Positions 1 through 11,864 of a DNA stretch of 64,000 nucleotides are shown here, piece by piece. The stretch is from assembly GCA_036345935.2 (NCBI GenBank), contig JADWOT020000002.1, positions 18,006,754 through 18,070,753 on the forward strand, given 5' to 3'. The position numbers and the translations under genes are program-made. Source of the DNA: Taenia hydatigena (Eukaryota; Platyhelminthes; Cestoda; Cyclophyllidea; Taeniidae). How positions within the stretch are numbered: the first letter of the stretch is position 1; every line of letters starts with the position of its first letter. The notes under the pieces are model-generated. The model made no database searches, was not told the DNA's origin, and worked only from the letters and a program-made list of their open reading frames with translations.

Positions 1-345
1 TTTTGAAAGCGTCAGACGTGTCTCCTCTATTTTTATTGCGCCTTAGCCCTACGTTGTGGACTCGTCATTACTTCGCCTACTAGAATAGTCGACGTTCATT
101 TAGACACACCTGATGGCAAGCGCAGCTCATTCAATGCGTCAATGAGCGTTCGTGGCGCACAAGTCACCCAACTTTGGTCCTACCACAACTGACGAAACCG
201 GAACTGAGTCAAATGAAGCGCGATGAAACAGCATTACTCGTCTCCTTTGCCTTCTTTCCTCCTCCTTGACAGAAAAGAATCAATCTAGGCGAGCAGTGAT
301 GAAACTGATGCCCGTTTAGAGAGCTCACTTTCATATCGGAAAGGT
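1..345 (+). repeat. Diverged repeat, left copy of an inverted pair
   Basis: This segment matches the reverse complement of 3,060-3,375 over about 320 bases, with many substitutions and small indels. Shared landmarks include GTCGACGTTCATTTA and AATGAGCGTTCGTGGC. The pair flanks about 2.7 kb holding two other repeat blocks. The copy is cut by the window edge, so its true left end is unknown. It contains the short reading frame described at 7-192. Confidence 0.85.
7..192 (+). pseudogene. Conserved 62-codon reading frame, unknown function
   Basis: This frame is open for 62 codons and ends in TGA. Its product aligns without gaps to the minus-strand frame at 3,166-3,381. Both share LLY, ALR, LVI, VDVHL, SMSVRG and TQLWSY, and both stop at the same place. 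Many DNA differences between the copies fall where they leave these residues unchanged, which suggests that the frame was once translated. The upstream end is at the window edge and no start codon is visible. I do not recognise the family; a domain carried by a mobile element or a gene exon spread by duplication are both possible. That it is a shared coding fragment is reasonably supported; function is unknown. Confidence 0.4.
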
Positions 346-559
346 GTAATGCCAATTTAATGACGAGAAGCATGTTTGTCGAACGCAACTCGCCAGGCTA
401 GGGAGACTACCGCGAGTCTTGTGGCGGCTCCAAGCAGGTGGATACCGATCATTGTTGATAGATGATGCGCTAGCCAACCCGACAACTCTATCCAGTAGTG
501 CAATGAGTCCGCCTCCCCACACCAGTACCAGTACCGATTTCAGAATTCAAGTCGTTAGT

Positions 560-695
560 GAAGTTCATATTTAAGTGTACATGTCGTCATTGTATGACCT
601 ACAAATAGATCTAGATCAGGTTCTTGATAATCGGTAGCATTGTGAAACCAAAGATATACATTTTAAGGGCTAGTTTCAAGGTCCAATAGCGTTAT
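560..695 (-). repeat. Short diverged repeat, inverted match at 4,070-4,190
   Basis: The reverse complement of this stretch matches 4,070-4,190, sharing CTTTGGTTTCACAATG and ACGACAT with intervening substitutions. It is not collinear with the 1-345 / 3,060-3,375 pair, so it is a separate rearrangement. No reading frame of note is present. Confidence 0.7.
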
Positions 696-779
696 ATGGA
701 TGAGAGTGGTTATGTAGGCAGAACTTTGCCGCCGTATTGCCCTGCATGTTGATTTGGCTCGCTTTCAATATCCAGTCAC

Positions 780-1170
780 GACTTTTGGGTCGCAGCAAAG
801 CAATAATGTTAACGCCGAGAGATCTGGCTGGCCTTCGTCACTCACCCTTCCCCCACACCTCGCCAATTACAGTCATCTTTTCCATCCCCGATACATAAGT
901 AATGTGTTGACGACCCCAACAGCGCGCTGTGGACAATGCGGTAACAACCAAGGTAAGGCCATTCAACTCAAGCCCATGCATTACTTTAAAGTAGCCTTCC
1001 TTCATGTTTGATGCTAAAAAATGACAAATTTAACTCATAATGCGCAAGTCCGCTAAACCCAAGTCCCAAATCACAAACCCACGATAGCTGCAGCCCTGCA
1101 CGATCACATCACATTAAATTATTGGACGTCACCGTTCAGAACAGTCTCCACCACGTTTACCTCAGCCTCA
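780..1170 (+). repeat. Diverged copy of inverted-arm segment 11,050-11,460
   Basis: This region aligns in direct orientation with 11,050-11,460 inside the left arm, and inverted with the right arm around 38,260-38,670. Shared landmarks include ACACCTCGCCAAT, GCGGTAACAAC and CCCAAGTCCCAA. It is clearly older than the arm duplication, since it differs by many substitutions and small indels. Reading frames here are not preserved. It shows that the material in the arms belongs to a dispersed family. Confidence 0.8.
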
Positions 1171-1757
1171 TCGCTACACTCTACTCTACTCTTCTTCTTT
1201 ACTCTTCACACTGTACTTTGTTTCCTCTGCTTTTCTTTTAGGCACAGAGTAGCCATGAGTCAAGAGATAATCAACCTAACACCAAAGAAATCCCCGGCCG
1301 CCTGCATCTAAGATCGAGGAAGGTAAGCACTGCAAGAATTAAACCACTCACCTTATCATTTGCATTGCCTCTAGGGCGGTCTCAGATCATTACATCATCA
1401 GGGCAAATAGCAATCAGCCACTCAACCGCTGGAAGAAACTAAACAAGAGAAGAGAGTAAGAGTTATGCGTTTCACTTTCATTCGCCCACCTTTCGGGGCA
1501 TCTCCAAGCAATTAATATCATCATATAACCTCAGATCCCAAGAATTGCAGAGACTCAGTGTTTAGCAATGATACTGGCGAATGATTGCCCCGGGTGCCAG
1601 CTCTCTATCAAATTTGACAGTCCTCAACACGCCAATTGATAAGCCAAACTCAGTGTCGAAAGAGGTCGACCACGAGCTGACTTCTAAGCTAGTGAAATCG
1701 TGGGGTGTGTCTTCCTTTCATTTGCCGTCTATTGTGGGTGGCATAAATGCGCTTCCG
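1171..1757. other. No gene recognised
   Basis: A pyrimidine-rich run (about 1,170-1,240) is the only compositional feature. The 66-codon frame at 1,581-1,781 has no recognisable similarity and runs into the next repeat block. I see nothing I can support here. Confidence 0.5.
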
Positions 1758-3050
1758 AAAGCAGGTGTCTACCAGTTCTGATCTTCGGTTGTAGTGACTA
1801 CCATGGCTTGAAACCTACGCGTTTTGAGTGCCGAGATGTGAGATAAAATCTTGATTGTATTTTCCTTTTTCAAATGATGAAGGGGTTGATTGCTGAAAAG
1901 GAACTGCACTTTTGACACAACGCGGACATTATTCCGGGTCCTGGTGCAAGGAACTAAATATACAAGCCGTTTCGCTCCCACTGACCTGTTGCTTAAAATA
2001 ATGCCCACGTCATATTTTAAACTGCATTTCTTCTTCAGCATTCAACTCATCCATCATTCAAACAGGATAAGTACATTCAAAGCTCCATCGTGCATCCCAC
2101 ACGAAGATTGCATTAGTTTTTGGGCCAAAAACTGCTGCATGGCTACTCCACGAAGTTCATAAACGACACCCCAACGAGAATAATCCACGTTACAATCTCC
2201 CCCATAGCAAGCGCAGTGACGGCCGTGTCACTCACAATGGGTGACTCGTGGTGAGAAGAATTTCCTTTTGAATCCATTATTTTCGGAATCAATTTTCCAC
2301 CGCTCCATCGTGATGCTGGACTCGTCTTCACCTTTACACTATTGTTTGCGGCTTAAAAAGAAGACATAGAGTGTTTAATAATTTTCCAACAAGTAAATTA
2401 GGATATTTGCGGTCCTGGTTGACTTACTTCATTTGTTGAGACTTCGCCTCCTCTTCTTTCGTTTATCCAGAATAACTGGCAATTTTGGTTTGATGTCGAG
2501 ATCCCCAGCAGGTATTCCAAGGATCTTAACCACGTCTTAGCGAACCGCCTCTTGTTCTGCGTCCTAAGAAGTGATCGAATAACGCGAACGGCAAGGACGT
2601 CGTAAAACTCGGTTACCTTGCCTAGTCCTAAGCCGGTTTTTAAGATAATAAGGGAAGCGTACGCTACTCTTCCTCCTCTTCAGCTTATAAAACTCAGATG
2701 CGGAGAGCAACTCAATCCTCCAGACAGCCTCGCGCTTCAGCTTAAATAGCTTGTAGGTGAAGCGATTGATTTGAAGTCAAATACCTTTTGAAACAATATC
2801 AAATCTGCATAACTACGCATGACCTTTCATCCCAAAGCCAACTCTTACTCGATAATTAAATAACTTGCCTAAAATATGCCTGAAATAGCTACTTTTCATT
2901 CCGGGAATTTATCGAATGAAAGGTAATGTTGCTGAGGAAATTCACAAATTCGACTTAAGATGTTGTACGCTACGCAATTTCAATCTGCAATCTCGTCTGC
3001 AATGTAGACGAAAACGCAGGATTCGCAGTGTCAACTCCAACACAAGATTT
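1758..3050 (+). repeat. 1.3 kb dispersed repeat, copy A
   Basis: This block aligns in direct orientation with 19,130-20,370. Both begin near CAGGTGT(C/T)TACCAGT, share the runs CTGATCTTC and GACAGCCTCGCGCTTCAGC, and end near GTAATGTAGACGAAAA. Divergence is substantial, with many substitutions and indels. Short frames occur on both strands but are not preserved between the copies, so I read this as a non-coding or decayed element. Confidence 0.85.
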
Positions 3051-3059
3051 ACTTTCCCA

Positions 3060-3375
3060 ACTCTCTAGAAGGGCATCAGTCCCATCACTGCTCACCTTGA
3101 TTAATTCTTTTCTGTCTCGGGTGGTGCTGTTTCACCGCGCTTCCTTCGACTCAGTCCCGGTATCGTCATTTGTAATAGGACCAAAGCTGGGTGATTGCTG
3201 TGCCACGAACGCTCATTGACATAACAAATGGGTCGCGCTTGCTTTTAGGTGTGCCTAAATGAACGTCGACTGTTCTAGTAAGAGAAGCAATGACAAGTTG
3301 ATAACGTAGGGCCGAGGCGCGATGAAGATAGAGAAGAGCGCACTCTTCTGGAAACCACTCAACTTGCGCTCTTAA
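3060..3375 (-). repeat. Diverged repeat, right copy of an inverted pair
   Basis: This is the inverted partner of 1-345. It lies directly against the end of the 1.3 kb block (1,758-3,050). The other copy of that block, near 20,370, is not followed by this sequence, so the two modules are independent. Confidence 0.85.
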
Positions 3376-3381
3376 AGGCAT
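3166..3381 (-). pseudogene. Conserved short reading frame, unknown function
   Basis: The minus-strand frame is about 71 codons from its first in-frame start-like codon and ends in TGA. Its last 55 or so residues align without gaps to the product of 7-192, including VDVHL, SMSVRG and TQLWSY, with basic residues between. It has no signal peptide or membrane segment. The surrounding DNA is repeat. I cannot assign a family. It may be an exon or mobile-element domain surviving in two diverged copies; a functional protein is not shown. Confidence 0.4.
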
Positions 3382-3854
3382 TTAGCGACTTTATTATTAA
3401 AAAGAAGTTTGTCTGTGTACGATGAAAGGGAAGGATAGACGGAGTGTGAGGAGCTGGATTAACAGTCCAACTGACCCCTTCTCAATTAACAGTACAGGTC
3501 AATTTCATTTCTACACCCCTTTATAATGCTACTTCCCATAATATCAAACTAATCTATCTAGCAGATAGTATCAACTCGGCTATTTGCATCTACCTCCTCC
3601 GTTGCACTCCATCTGCCTCATTCTACATGTCGACACGCTTCACTACCGCTGTAGCGTCTATCCAGCGCCGCGTTCGTATCCTACTCACCTCCGCCACAAT
3701 GAGGGCAAAGGTCCTTCACATGACTTTGGAGGTCTCTGAGGGGTGGTGTAGCAGAGAGCAAGAGATGGGTAGGAAAAACTGCTGGTCATGCCAAGTAAAG
3801 CAATATTTATTAAGATCGGCATTATAGTAGCGACGTCGATGTAGATTAAAGCGA

Positions 3855-3990
3855 ATGAGGGGTAAGCGCAAGTGGGAGCGCAAATCCGCATCTAAGTCGT
3901 CTATGGAGAGTAGCGATGTTGATTGCACTATGACTGGTGCTGGTGCAAGGAGGCGGGGACCACCCAACACAGACGCCATTTGCCTTGAAA
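3855..3990 (+). CDS. Possible exon, basic Ser/Arg-rich N-terminus
   Basis: An ATG opens a 45-codon stretch rich in Lys, Arg and Ser (MRGKRKWERK, then a Ser-rich patch and GAGARRRG). It ends at a plausible splice donor (CTTGAAA|GTGAGC). The frame stays open 28 codons past this, into AT-rich sequence that looks intronic. There is no recognisable domain. The opposite strand is also open here, so coding strand is uncertain. It could be a first coding exon of an unidentified protein, or chance. Confidence 0.25.
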
Positions 3991-4069
3991 GTGAGCTAAA
4001 TCTATATTTTGGCCATATATTTTTAAGGTTCTACCCGCTTAATAACCTTCATCGATATGGCGTCATTCG

Positions 4070-4190
4070 ACCTTAAAATTAGTCCTTAAAGTAAATAGCT
4101 TTGGTTTCACAATGATGTCATTTGCCACGAAACCGAACTATATCTATTTACAGGTCATACAGAGACGACATTTACACGTAAGCACAAGCC
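4070..4190 (+). repeat. Short diverged repeat, inverted match at 560-695
   Basis: Partner of 560-695. The sequence contains an acceptor-like ATTTACAG followed by GTCATACAGAGACGAC, and the other copy has the equivalent TTTGTAGGTCATACAATGACGAC. No protein is recognisable. Confidence 0.7.
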
Positions 4191-5959
4191 AAACTAAAGT
4201 CTTTAGCCTTAAAATCGACCATGGGGGATATTTCAGGCCGTAAAATAACGTCATTTTACCTTGAAGGCAGTAAACGAAAACCCAAAAATCGGCGACGCAT
4301 GTTTGTGACGTTCCTCTAAAATGGTCTATTCGCAGCCTTATACTACTTTTTTCTTGACACATAAAAGGGCTGTGGAATCAAGCCAATCGAAATATACTTC
4401 GTTTTCCCCTTCACTTTCAGTTGTCCCTTTGGATGTGCAAACATTCTTTAGTAGATGTGACACCTTACTAACCCCACTCGTTACTTGCATTTCTCACTTC
4501 TCGCAACTCACTGATGCCAAAGCGACTTCTATGCCTCTCTGCGCCTAATGGCGGATCTTTTAGCGGTCCTTCCATACAGCATCAGCATGTTAAATAAGCA
4601 TGTTAGATAAGTTGATTAGATGTTGTCATCTTCTTTCAATGATTGGCGTTGCCCATTTGTTTTAGCTAGGACGTTTAGGTGTTGCCGCTTTTGTCACTGT
4701 GACGTGAGGTGATGCCGATATGAAGTAGTTGTGGAGCAGTCGGGAGTGTAGTTATGATGCTTTAGTGTGTCATACTCGACACGAGTTGTCGACGCGTATC
4801 TAGGGGGTATTTTCAATGACGCCTGCATGTAGGCGTTGTAGTGAGTGGGGCGACCACCTATTGCCCGAGTGTGATTAATTTGTGAGAGAAACGGAAAGCA
4901 CCCAACGATTCCATGCCCCGCTTATTTTTACAGATTTCACCCTATGCAGCTTGTGCTGCTTAAATATGTGTGATCTGGGGATTCTCGTGTGTGTGTGTGT
5001 GTGTGTGTGTGGATAATGTTTAACAGCGAACTGCCAGTTGATGGTAGTGAGTGTATTCCCGCTGTCTGAGACATGTAGTTTCGCTTGCCTAATCAAGCTT
5101 GCAATGTGACAGTGGATTTTAGACTGATAGCCATATTGCAGCTTAATTACTGTCACTATAGTTGTTGGTTAGCACATTCCTCTCCTATCCCATACGGAAT
5201 CAGCTTGCAGCATGGGAGATGATGCGACTGACGACGCAGTAGCCTTACCGAGGAGAGCACGGCGGATGGCTCTGGACAAGGCGAAGTGGACCGTGTTATG
5301 CGTTAGCGGTTTGTTGAATGACGGATTTTGGTGATGAGGTCACTTAACTGCGTCATTGTTGTACCTTTTCGGAGTAATATGGTGAATACACATGTATGTG
5401 TTGTGCCAGAGTGTGGTGTCTCCTTTTGCCTCCGGAGAGAGAAAAGCTGAGAAAACTGAGGTCCGTATGTATGGATTGGTGATAGAGATGTTCTATTGTG
5501 GATTGAAGGTTTGCTAGCCCTAGCCCATTTGCATGACTATGTGATAGGTGCGGCGTAATTCGCTTTAGGAGGTGCAGAACTGCTCTTATTGTTTGCACAG
5601 GTAATGGGTACATTTTGAAGTAAATTGCCTGCTGTTGATGGTGTCATGAGTCTTTAGAAGGGGTGGCATGCTGTCACTGAGCCTTAAGACTGGCTCCAGA
5701 AGATGTAGAATGTGTAACTAGTGGGTGGTTGGGTTGGTGGGTGTGAAGGGAAAGGCGGATGCTCGTGGAAAAAAGAAGGCAAGATCTCTCCAATCGCTTT
5801 GTACGTGGGCATGTATGGCAAGTGGGTGAGAAGAGAGGGAGAGCCCCATACGGCCTGATTAATGTCGCAAAACCACCTCCCCCGCAGGGCGACCCGAAAT
5901 GTTGTTGTGTTGTCACTTCAGCACGCGGTTCCCTTAAGCAGACGTGGTAGCTAGTGCCA
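4191..5959. other. No gene recognised
   Basis: This stretch has only short unsupported frames on both strands. It includes the GT microsatellite listed separately. The minus-strand frame at 5,674-5,970 (98 codons) overlaps the start of the next repeat block and resembles nothing I know. Confidence 0.5.
4987..5011 (+). repeat. GT dinucleotide microsatellite
   Basis: About twelve uninterrupted GT units are directly visible. Confidence 0.95.
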
Positions 5960-6521
5960 CCACTAAGCAAATGTGTGGAGTTGAATGATACGCTGATGAA
6001 ACTAACCAGATGGGATAGGGATTATTGTAAGAGATTTGATTGTTGAACGCCTTTCAATCATATCTGTTGATGTGCCCGCATTCTTTTGTATCTTATACCT
6101 TTGCCAAAAGTTGTGATGGTCTGCTGGCGTCACAGCTGCCTTGTTGGCATGGCATCCATACCTCCTGGGCATGTCGACATTGGTCTATAAAAAGAGTGAG
6201 TTTGACAGGTGCACATTGTGATACAAGTATGTAATCAAAATATTAAATCAGAAATAACATGAAAGGTTTTCTATGTTAGACCTGTCACGATGAAAATGGG
6301 ATGAAGGTTTTAGCTATGGGAGCACCAATTGTTTTTCAGAGTCCAAAGTGTGTTGTGGCAAGACTAACAGAGTTTTGCTTAAAAATTAGCTTCATCACTT
6401 GTGTGTGGTTGATATTTGAGCAAAGCACTTCTAAAATAAACACGTGGCGTTGCATTGTTGTATGATCCGGAGGCACGTAAGTGTGGGCTACGGTGCTTAG
6501 AGCAAACCAACTCGTTCAAGA
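5960..6521 (-). repeat. Diverged repeat, outer flank of the left arm
   Basis: The reverse complement of this stretch aligns with 18,180-18,740. Shared landmarks are CACGTGTTTATTTTAG, GAAAGGCGTTCAACAA and CATTCAACT. The repeat family found in the left arm therefore continues outward past the point (6,522) where near-identity to the right arm stops. The right arm has only about 20 bases of this continuation (43,203-43,222) before unrelated sequence. Confidence 0.8.
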
Positions 6522-9195
6522 TATTCAAGAATGCGTTGATGTTTCTTCGTAGTGCTTCATAGCGGAGAAGTTTTGTCTCACAAAGCGAGGACGGCGATGA
6601 CCATGAGAACGTCATAATGCCATGCTGACGGGTCGCGATGGCAAAGGAAATGTAGTTGATAAATAGCAAATGGGTCTAAAGAATAGGGATACTAAAACAC
6701 AACGCTTTATTCTTTGTTGTGAAGCAAAGCTGGAAAGCAGTCGAGCTATTTTATTGTGTGTAGCAAACGTGATGCAGCGTTCTAAGCATTTATTGAAAGC
6801 AAAAGTAGGCATAATACTAGGGTAGAAAATATAAGCATGTTCAGCAAGCAGAGGGAAAGGTCTGCTGGCATGATCGGAAGGCCAGCTCACACGGTTAGAG
6901 CAATATGGCCACCCAAGTCAAGGTAGCCGAAACCGGCAATCAACAAACAAAGCATTAAATGTGAGGTGTTGTAGAGAAATTAGAATGACGGGATTAAGCA
7001 CGCGTGTGCAGAGGGTGAAAATTCGTTTGTTATGAAATACTATACAAAGGGGATGGGTGACCATCGTCTGGGTAATAAGATCAGCAGCGGAAAAAATGTG
7101 ATTGAAACACAACATTATTTGGAGAAAAGGAAACAATGAAGTGTTTTTTGTTTCATTCATAGGTGGTTTGATATGCTTGAACGGGGGAAAGAAGGGAAAG
7201 GAATGAGGGGGGGGGAGAATCAGGTCACATAGGTGTCTTGATGGGATTTTGCTACCGTCTAAAATTAATGCTCACTTCTGAACGCGGTCGCTGGGCTAAT
7301 CATGCAATTAAACCAAAATATAATGCCATTTAAATTGAGACAATCCGCTTGGAAAATATCCTGATAACACTTGTTTGTTAGTTAAAGCTAAAATTACACG
7401 TCAAATCACATTCAGAATCTTAAATAAGGCAGTAAGAGTAGTTTTCGATGTCCTGCCTTCTAAGCAAGATGTGTACAAGTCACAGCCGCACAGGCACAAG
7501 TGCTGGTTACTCTAAAGGAGTATTTGTCGTATGAGAGGGCAGTTTAGCCATGGGAACTTGGGGTGCCTCGACGTCCATGGCTTCCAAGTGCTCGAGGGAT
7601 GTAGGGCACTATGTCAAAAACGAGTTCCAATGTATTAGGGTCCCTCTTTGACAAAATTTTGCTAAAATTCTTTAGTATGAGCATTAATGTAGAGGAGATT
7701 CTTAGCATCTATACTGCCTAGAAGGTTGTGAAGACTTTGGTAGTTCTTGTCTATAAACTGAACGAATCTCGGAACTGGATTTAGCAAGACATTGGCACAC
7801 TGAGTTGAGATAATTGGCACTGTTGACAAAATTATCTGTTCAACCTTGTCGTTAAAGATTTTACCGGATTGGGCATATGAGTAGAGGGCTCCAAAGTCGT
7901 TTCATCAGGCCGCGTTGCATACAAGGTATCATGGCGTGATACCAAACGACATGCTTTTGATGTTGAGTACAGTTACGACGATCGCACCGGTTTCATATCT
8001 ACCAAGATGTGCTTCAAGCGTGGCAGCCTGACAATCTTTGACTGTAATGCATGTGGACGCACACTGGGAACGTAGCTGCATCAGTGCAGATTGAAGAAAC
8101 ACTGGGTGTGCAGACGGTAGAAGCTTATTTAAGCTTGGGATGTTCAAGGGCATTGCTTGAACACCCAGATCCATTATGCACACCGAAGTGTGAGGGAGTG
8201 TTATTTGTAGCGCAATTGCATAAGACAATTATAGTTTTGCATACCGTGCATCATCACGTAGTCATAGCCATGGTTAGAGATCGCATTTTCATATCTCGAT
8301 CTATGATGTGTGACCCTTGTGGATTCGTAGAGCTTGCTCGAGTTTTCAGCACCAGTAAAGCCGTCACTAGCTTGACACTGCGTCAAGTCACGAAAATCAT
8401 TGTGATTTTCATTTTCACATCCGCTGAAGCAGCCGCAGTCTCCACCGCAACAACTCTGCTTACCAAGAGCTCCACTGCCCTACGCCTTCTGCATTTCATT
8501 CGGCGGAAAGGCAGAGTTGTCGAAACCATGCCATAATTAATTGCAACAGTTGTAGTTGAAGATTCCGCCTCGAAAACCCTAGCCAGTATTTGCACCGAAG
8601 TGGCACATAGATGACTGACACCGCGGAAATGTTGCCTGCTTCGACCAACCACAGCTACCAACGAAGGGACAGCCGAAGGCAATGACAATGCTCAGCGAAC
8701 GCATTGCTGATAAATAATGCTTTTTGGTTTTAGCGTGCTTGTTTTTAGACCACCATAGAGGTAGATTTAAGCTCTCACGCAGCCGACTCACTGGTTGACA
8801 TGGTCACGCCTCACTGACCCCCGATTTATCTCTGTACTAGCTACAATATACCCATGACACATGGCTTTGGAAGGTGTTACTTCTTCGTGTACCATATTAT
8901 TCGTCATTTAAAATGCGTATTAGATCTGTTAGTATGCAACACGCGCCGTGGGAGCCTGCTGTTTAACTTTCTTTTTCAACTCACTAACACCCGTTTCTTC
9001 AAGAGCTCGCATGATCAATTAAATTCCTCGAATTTCGTCAAATTCAAGCGCCACAACCCTGGGCACCTAAATAATTTGCGTAGTAGTTTATTTAGGAGAC
9101 TGTTGGGAGGTTGTGGGCTGAGCGTTTGAGAGAGACGAAAGAAATAATAGCGCAAGCTGTCTACAAACGAATGTCTGGATCGGCGACTCTAGCTA

Positions 9196-9360
9196 TCATT
9201 TGACGCACTCAAGAAAAGCAAACAGGTTAAAGTTGTCTTTCACTTGCACGGATTTAATGAATGGTAAATTGTCAAAGTCGTCTTCGGGCAAAAAGCTGAT
9301 ATAACCAAAGTGGTTATTCCATTTGGAATACCGTAGTGCTATATCCGATGAGGAACCCAT
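9196..9360 (-). CDS. 54-codon protein-like ORF in the left arm
   Basis: An ATG begins a frame with an acidic, aromatic-rich product (SKWNNHFGYISFLPEDDFDN, then LPFI and NLFAFLE) and ends in TGA. An in-frame TGA also lies shortly upstream of the ATG. Identical DNA occurs at 40,364-40,528 in the right arm, so the two copies give no independent evidence of selection. I do not recognise the sequence. It could be a remnant of an exon. Confidence is low because the ORF is short. Confidence 0.2.
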   Translation of the reverse strand: MGSSSDIALRYSKWNNHFGYISFLPEDDFDNLPFIKSVQVKDNFNLFAFLECVK

Positions 9361-11325
9361 TCGGATAAATCACGGGCAGTCTTTGTCAAAAAGGAAATTC
9401 TTCGATTATTTGCCTTGAACACAAAAGCGAGAGACAATCGTGTAGTTCTTCGCTGTGGCTACAATTCATAAAGCTGTTGCTTTTGTAACTATCATGTCTG
9501 TTTGGTAGCATGTCACGCAGGCACTGAACTGTCTGTGCTGCTTTAAATGTACTCAGTGGGCAAAAGACGGCGGATTTGTTCGAATTTTGTGCTTGACGAG
9601 AACACTAGGACCTTTTTCTCAGACTTATGTCCCGCAGAATGAAGCGATATGGTGGCAAGAAAAGGGGAGTCGTTGGGACTCTGCATGGGGAAAGAGGGCT
9701 AAGCAGTAAAATCTAATGTATGCCTAGAAGTGGCTAGAGATGCAGTTCAGGTCTAAGTTTGTCTAAGTTTTGGGAAGGCACCTTTTCCAACTAGAAAAGC
9801 ACTGAATCCAACGCAAATGCTTCGTGTTTGGATAAAGACGCAGATGACATTTGCTGTGCGCTCCCTAAAGCCTTAGCTGTCCCTAGACACAACACAGATG
9901 ACCTTTACATACAGTAAACTCATATCATCAAAAAAGGGAAAAAAATTTTGCTAGCTGCTGAGCAAGTGCGTAAGCGTTTCCCCGTAAAAATGCCAAATTG
10001 GGACTAACAAGTATCGTCAAGCGTGTGATAGATACCGGTCAAGCTGTGCCCATCTCGCATCCACACAGACGACACCAACTCTTCTGACAGGACCGGTAAG
10101 CCGATTTGTCATAGAGATGATTAGAGAAGAGGATACAAATCCACCCGCATCACCCTGACATGAAACTGTCGCATTAGGGAGTTTGTCTGCAACTGCGATC
10201 CTACTGATGGAATTGTCAGAGCATAATGAAGGACTCCTATCACATTCCAAGCATATTGCACACGCTGTAACATTCTGCCTACAGTTTGTTGCCATGCGAC
10301 CATGCTACCACTACTTGATGGCTTGTGCTAACAAATGTGGAGAATTCGAAGTCGTCTTGGGGAAGGACAAACGCAGTGATTAAACTAGGAGTCTCTGCTA
10401 ACGACTCCTCATCGACTTGACTGCATTTTGTGCAAAATGCCACACGTGGTGGCGGTATGGATGTAGTACAAGGTGTGACAGTTGAGGGCTAATATCCACT
10501 ATGAATCCTAAGAACGAACCACATTAGGCGCCATTTTGTGTAGTGAGCTGATGGTGGAAAAGGCCGCAATATCCTTCCAATTGCTTGATCGGTAGGTTTA
10601 TTCTTCTAACATGCCTTCCTGTTGAAGTTCTAATGGGTGATTGAAACCGATCGCAATGATTCGCATCTTCAAAAGATTGAACAATACAGAGTAGACTCTT
10701 CTGCTGAGCTAGATGAGCCATTTGCCAATGAGAGTCGGAATATTTTGGATTGCATCAACAAGGTAGCAAAAACAAAGTACGTTGATATTCGCCAAGTACT
10801 TTGGCCGACGGCAGTGTGACGGACTAGCCTGAGTGCATTGAAGCACGCCAACAATGTCCTTCTCTCCACGACTGTTTTCCAGGCATTGCTTAGATGCTTA
10901 CAAATAAAAAAAGATTGAGATCATTTGGATGGAGAATCTGCCAATAAAGTTGAACTGCAGAACTTGCGACTCTTAGCTGCACGGAACCCAAAAAGGCAAA
11001 TTGCCATCGGCACAAGGAAAGAAACATCTTCAAAGACTCTTCCTTGCCCACAACACAGCATTAATGATAACGTCGAGAGGACTGGCTTATCTCCATCCTC
11101 GTCTCATGCATCACCAATCACAGTTATCCTTCCGGTCTACGGTAAATAAGTCATGCGTGAATTTCATTGAGCTCATCCGCATGAGTTGACGATCCCAACA
11201 CCTCGCCAATGACATCTACCATTGAGGACACTGCGGTAACAACTGTGGTAAAGCCATTCAAAACAAGCCCAGGTGATTACATTAAGGTCGCCTTCCTTCA
11301 TATTCAACGATAACCTATGACAAAT

Positions 11326-11589
11326 TCAACTCACAGCATGTAAGTACGCCAAGCCCAAGTCCCAACTCACAAACCCACGAAAACTACAACTCTGCATGAC
11401 CACATCATATTTTTTGTCGAGCTTCACGGTCCAGGACAGTCTCAGCCGCGTCAACTCCAACTTCGATTTCACAGCACCATCACCTCCATCAAGCTCGTAT
11501 TGGTGAGTAGAAAGTGCAAACGCCAACAATGTGAACCATCTATTCTCCTTCTTGCATAACCTCAACAACTCAGTTGATCCCACTTGCAT
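11326..11589 (-). CDS. 87-codon ORF in the left arm, unknown
   Basis: The minus-strand frame encodes a mixed-charge peptide with segments such as ELLRLCKKENRWFTLLAF and KSKLELTRLRLSWTVKL, and ends in TGA. In the right arm the same frame is broken after 61 codons by a single-base insertion in an A run near 38,310. Part of this segment is also present, highly diverged, at 780-1,170, where the frame is lost. That pattern argues against a maintained gene. It lies 38 bases downstream of the next frame (11,628-11,864) in the same direction. Function is unknown. Confidence 0.2.
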   Translation of the reverse strand: MQVGSTELLRLCKKENRWFTLLAFALSTHQYELDGGDGAVKSKLELTRLRLSWTVKLDKKYDVVMQSCSFRGFVSWDLGLAYLHAVS

Positions 11590-11627
11590 TAGTCATTCAC
11601 TCTTGCACAAACACCTACATTCTGAGC

Positions 11628-11864
11628 TCAATGCAAGCAATGCAGCGTAGCCATCAGTCGAATAAAATCAGACCTAGCCAATGTGCAAGCCAAGCACAAC
11701 TCACTGCAATCCAATTTCACAGCCGCCAACAGTTCCGTAAATTGCTCTCTCAATTCTCTTGCCGCACGACCAATCGCTCGCTCCGCATTCCGTCTACACA
11801 CGCCATCTCCACCCTTCAACCACCTGCGCAAAACAAATTCCACTCCCTCCTCCGCGTTCACATC
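11628..11864 (-). CDS. Helical, Arg/Glu-rich exon-like ORF in the left arm
   Basis: The frame is open for about 79 codons from a possible acceptor (GTGTAG|GATGTGAAC on the coding strand) to TGA. The product has a predicted-helical, amphipathic look (RNAERAIGRAARELREQF, then TELLAAVKLD) and a Cys pair in CSELCLAC. The opposite strand is simultaneously open in all three frames across part of this stretch, so coding strand is uncertain. The right-arm copy (37,858-38,094) differs by one residue (Thr/Met). Family unknown. Confidence 0.3.
   Translation of the reverse strand, partial: DVNAEEGVEFVLRRWLKGGDGVCRRNAERAIGRAARELREQFTELLAAVKLDCSELCLACTLARSDFIRLMATLHCLH

Noticed and set aside
8051..8536. 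161-codon ORF in the left arm (and its identical copy at 41,188-41,673)
   Set aside because: Starts at a non-ATG codon, the opposite strand is also open (7,929-8,228, 8,201-8,386 and 8,383-8,688), and no family feature is visible. Identity between the arms reflects recent copying, not selection.
8383..8791. Cys/Gly-rich minus-strand stretch as a secreted peptide gene
   Set aside because: The Cys-rich part lies in a frame interrupted by several stops and has no start codon or signal peptide.
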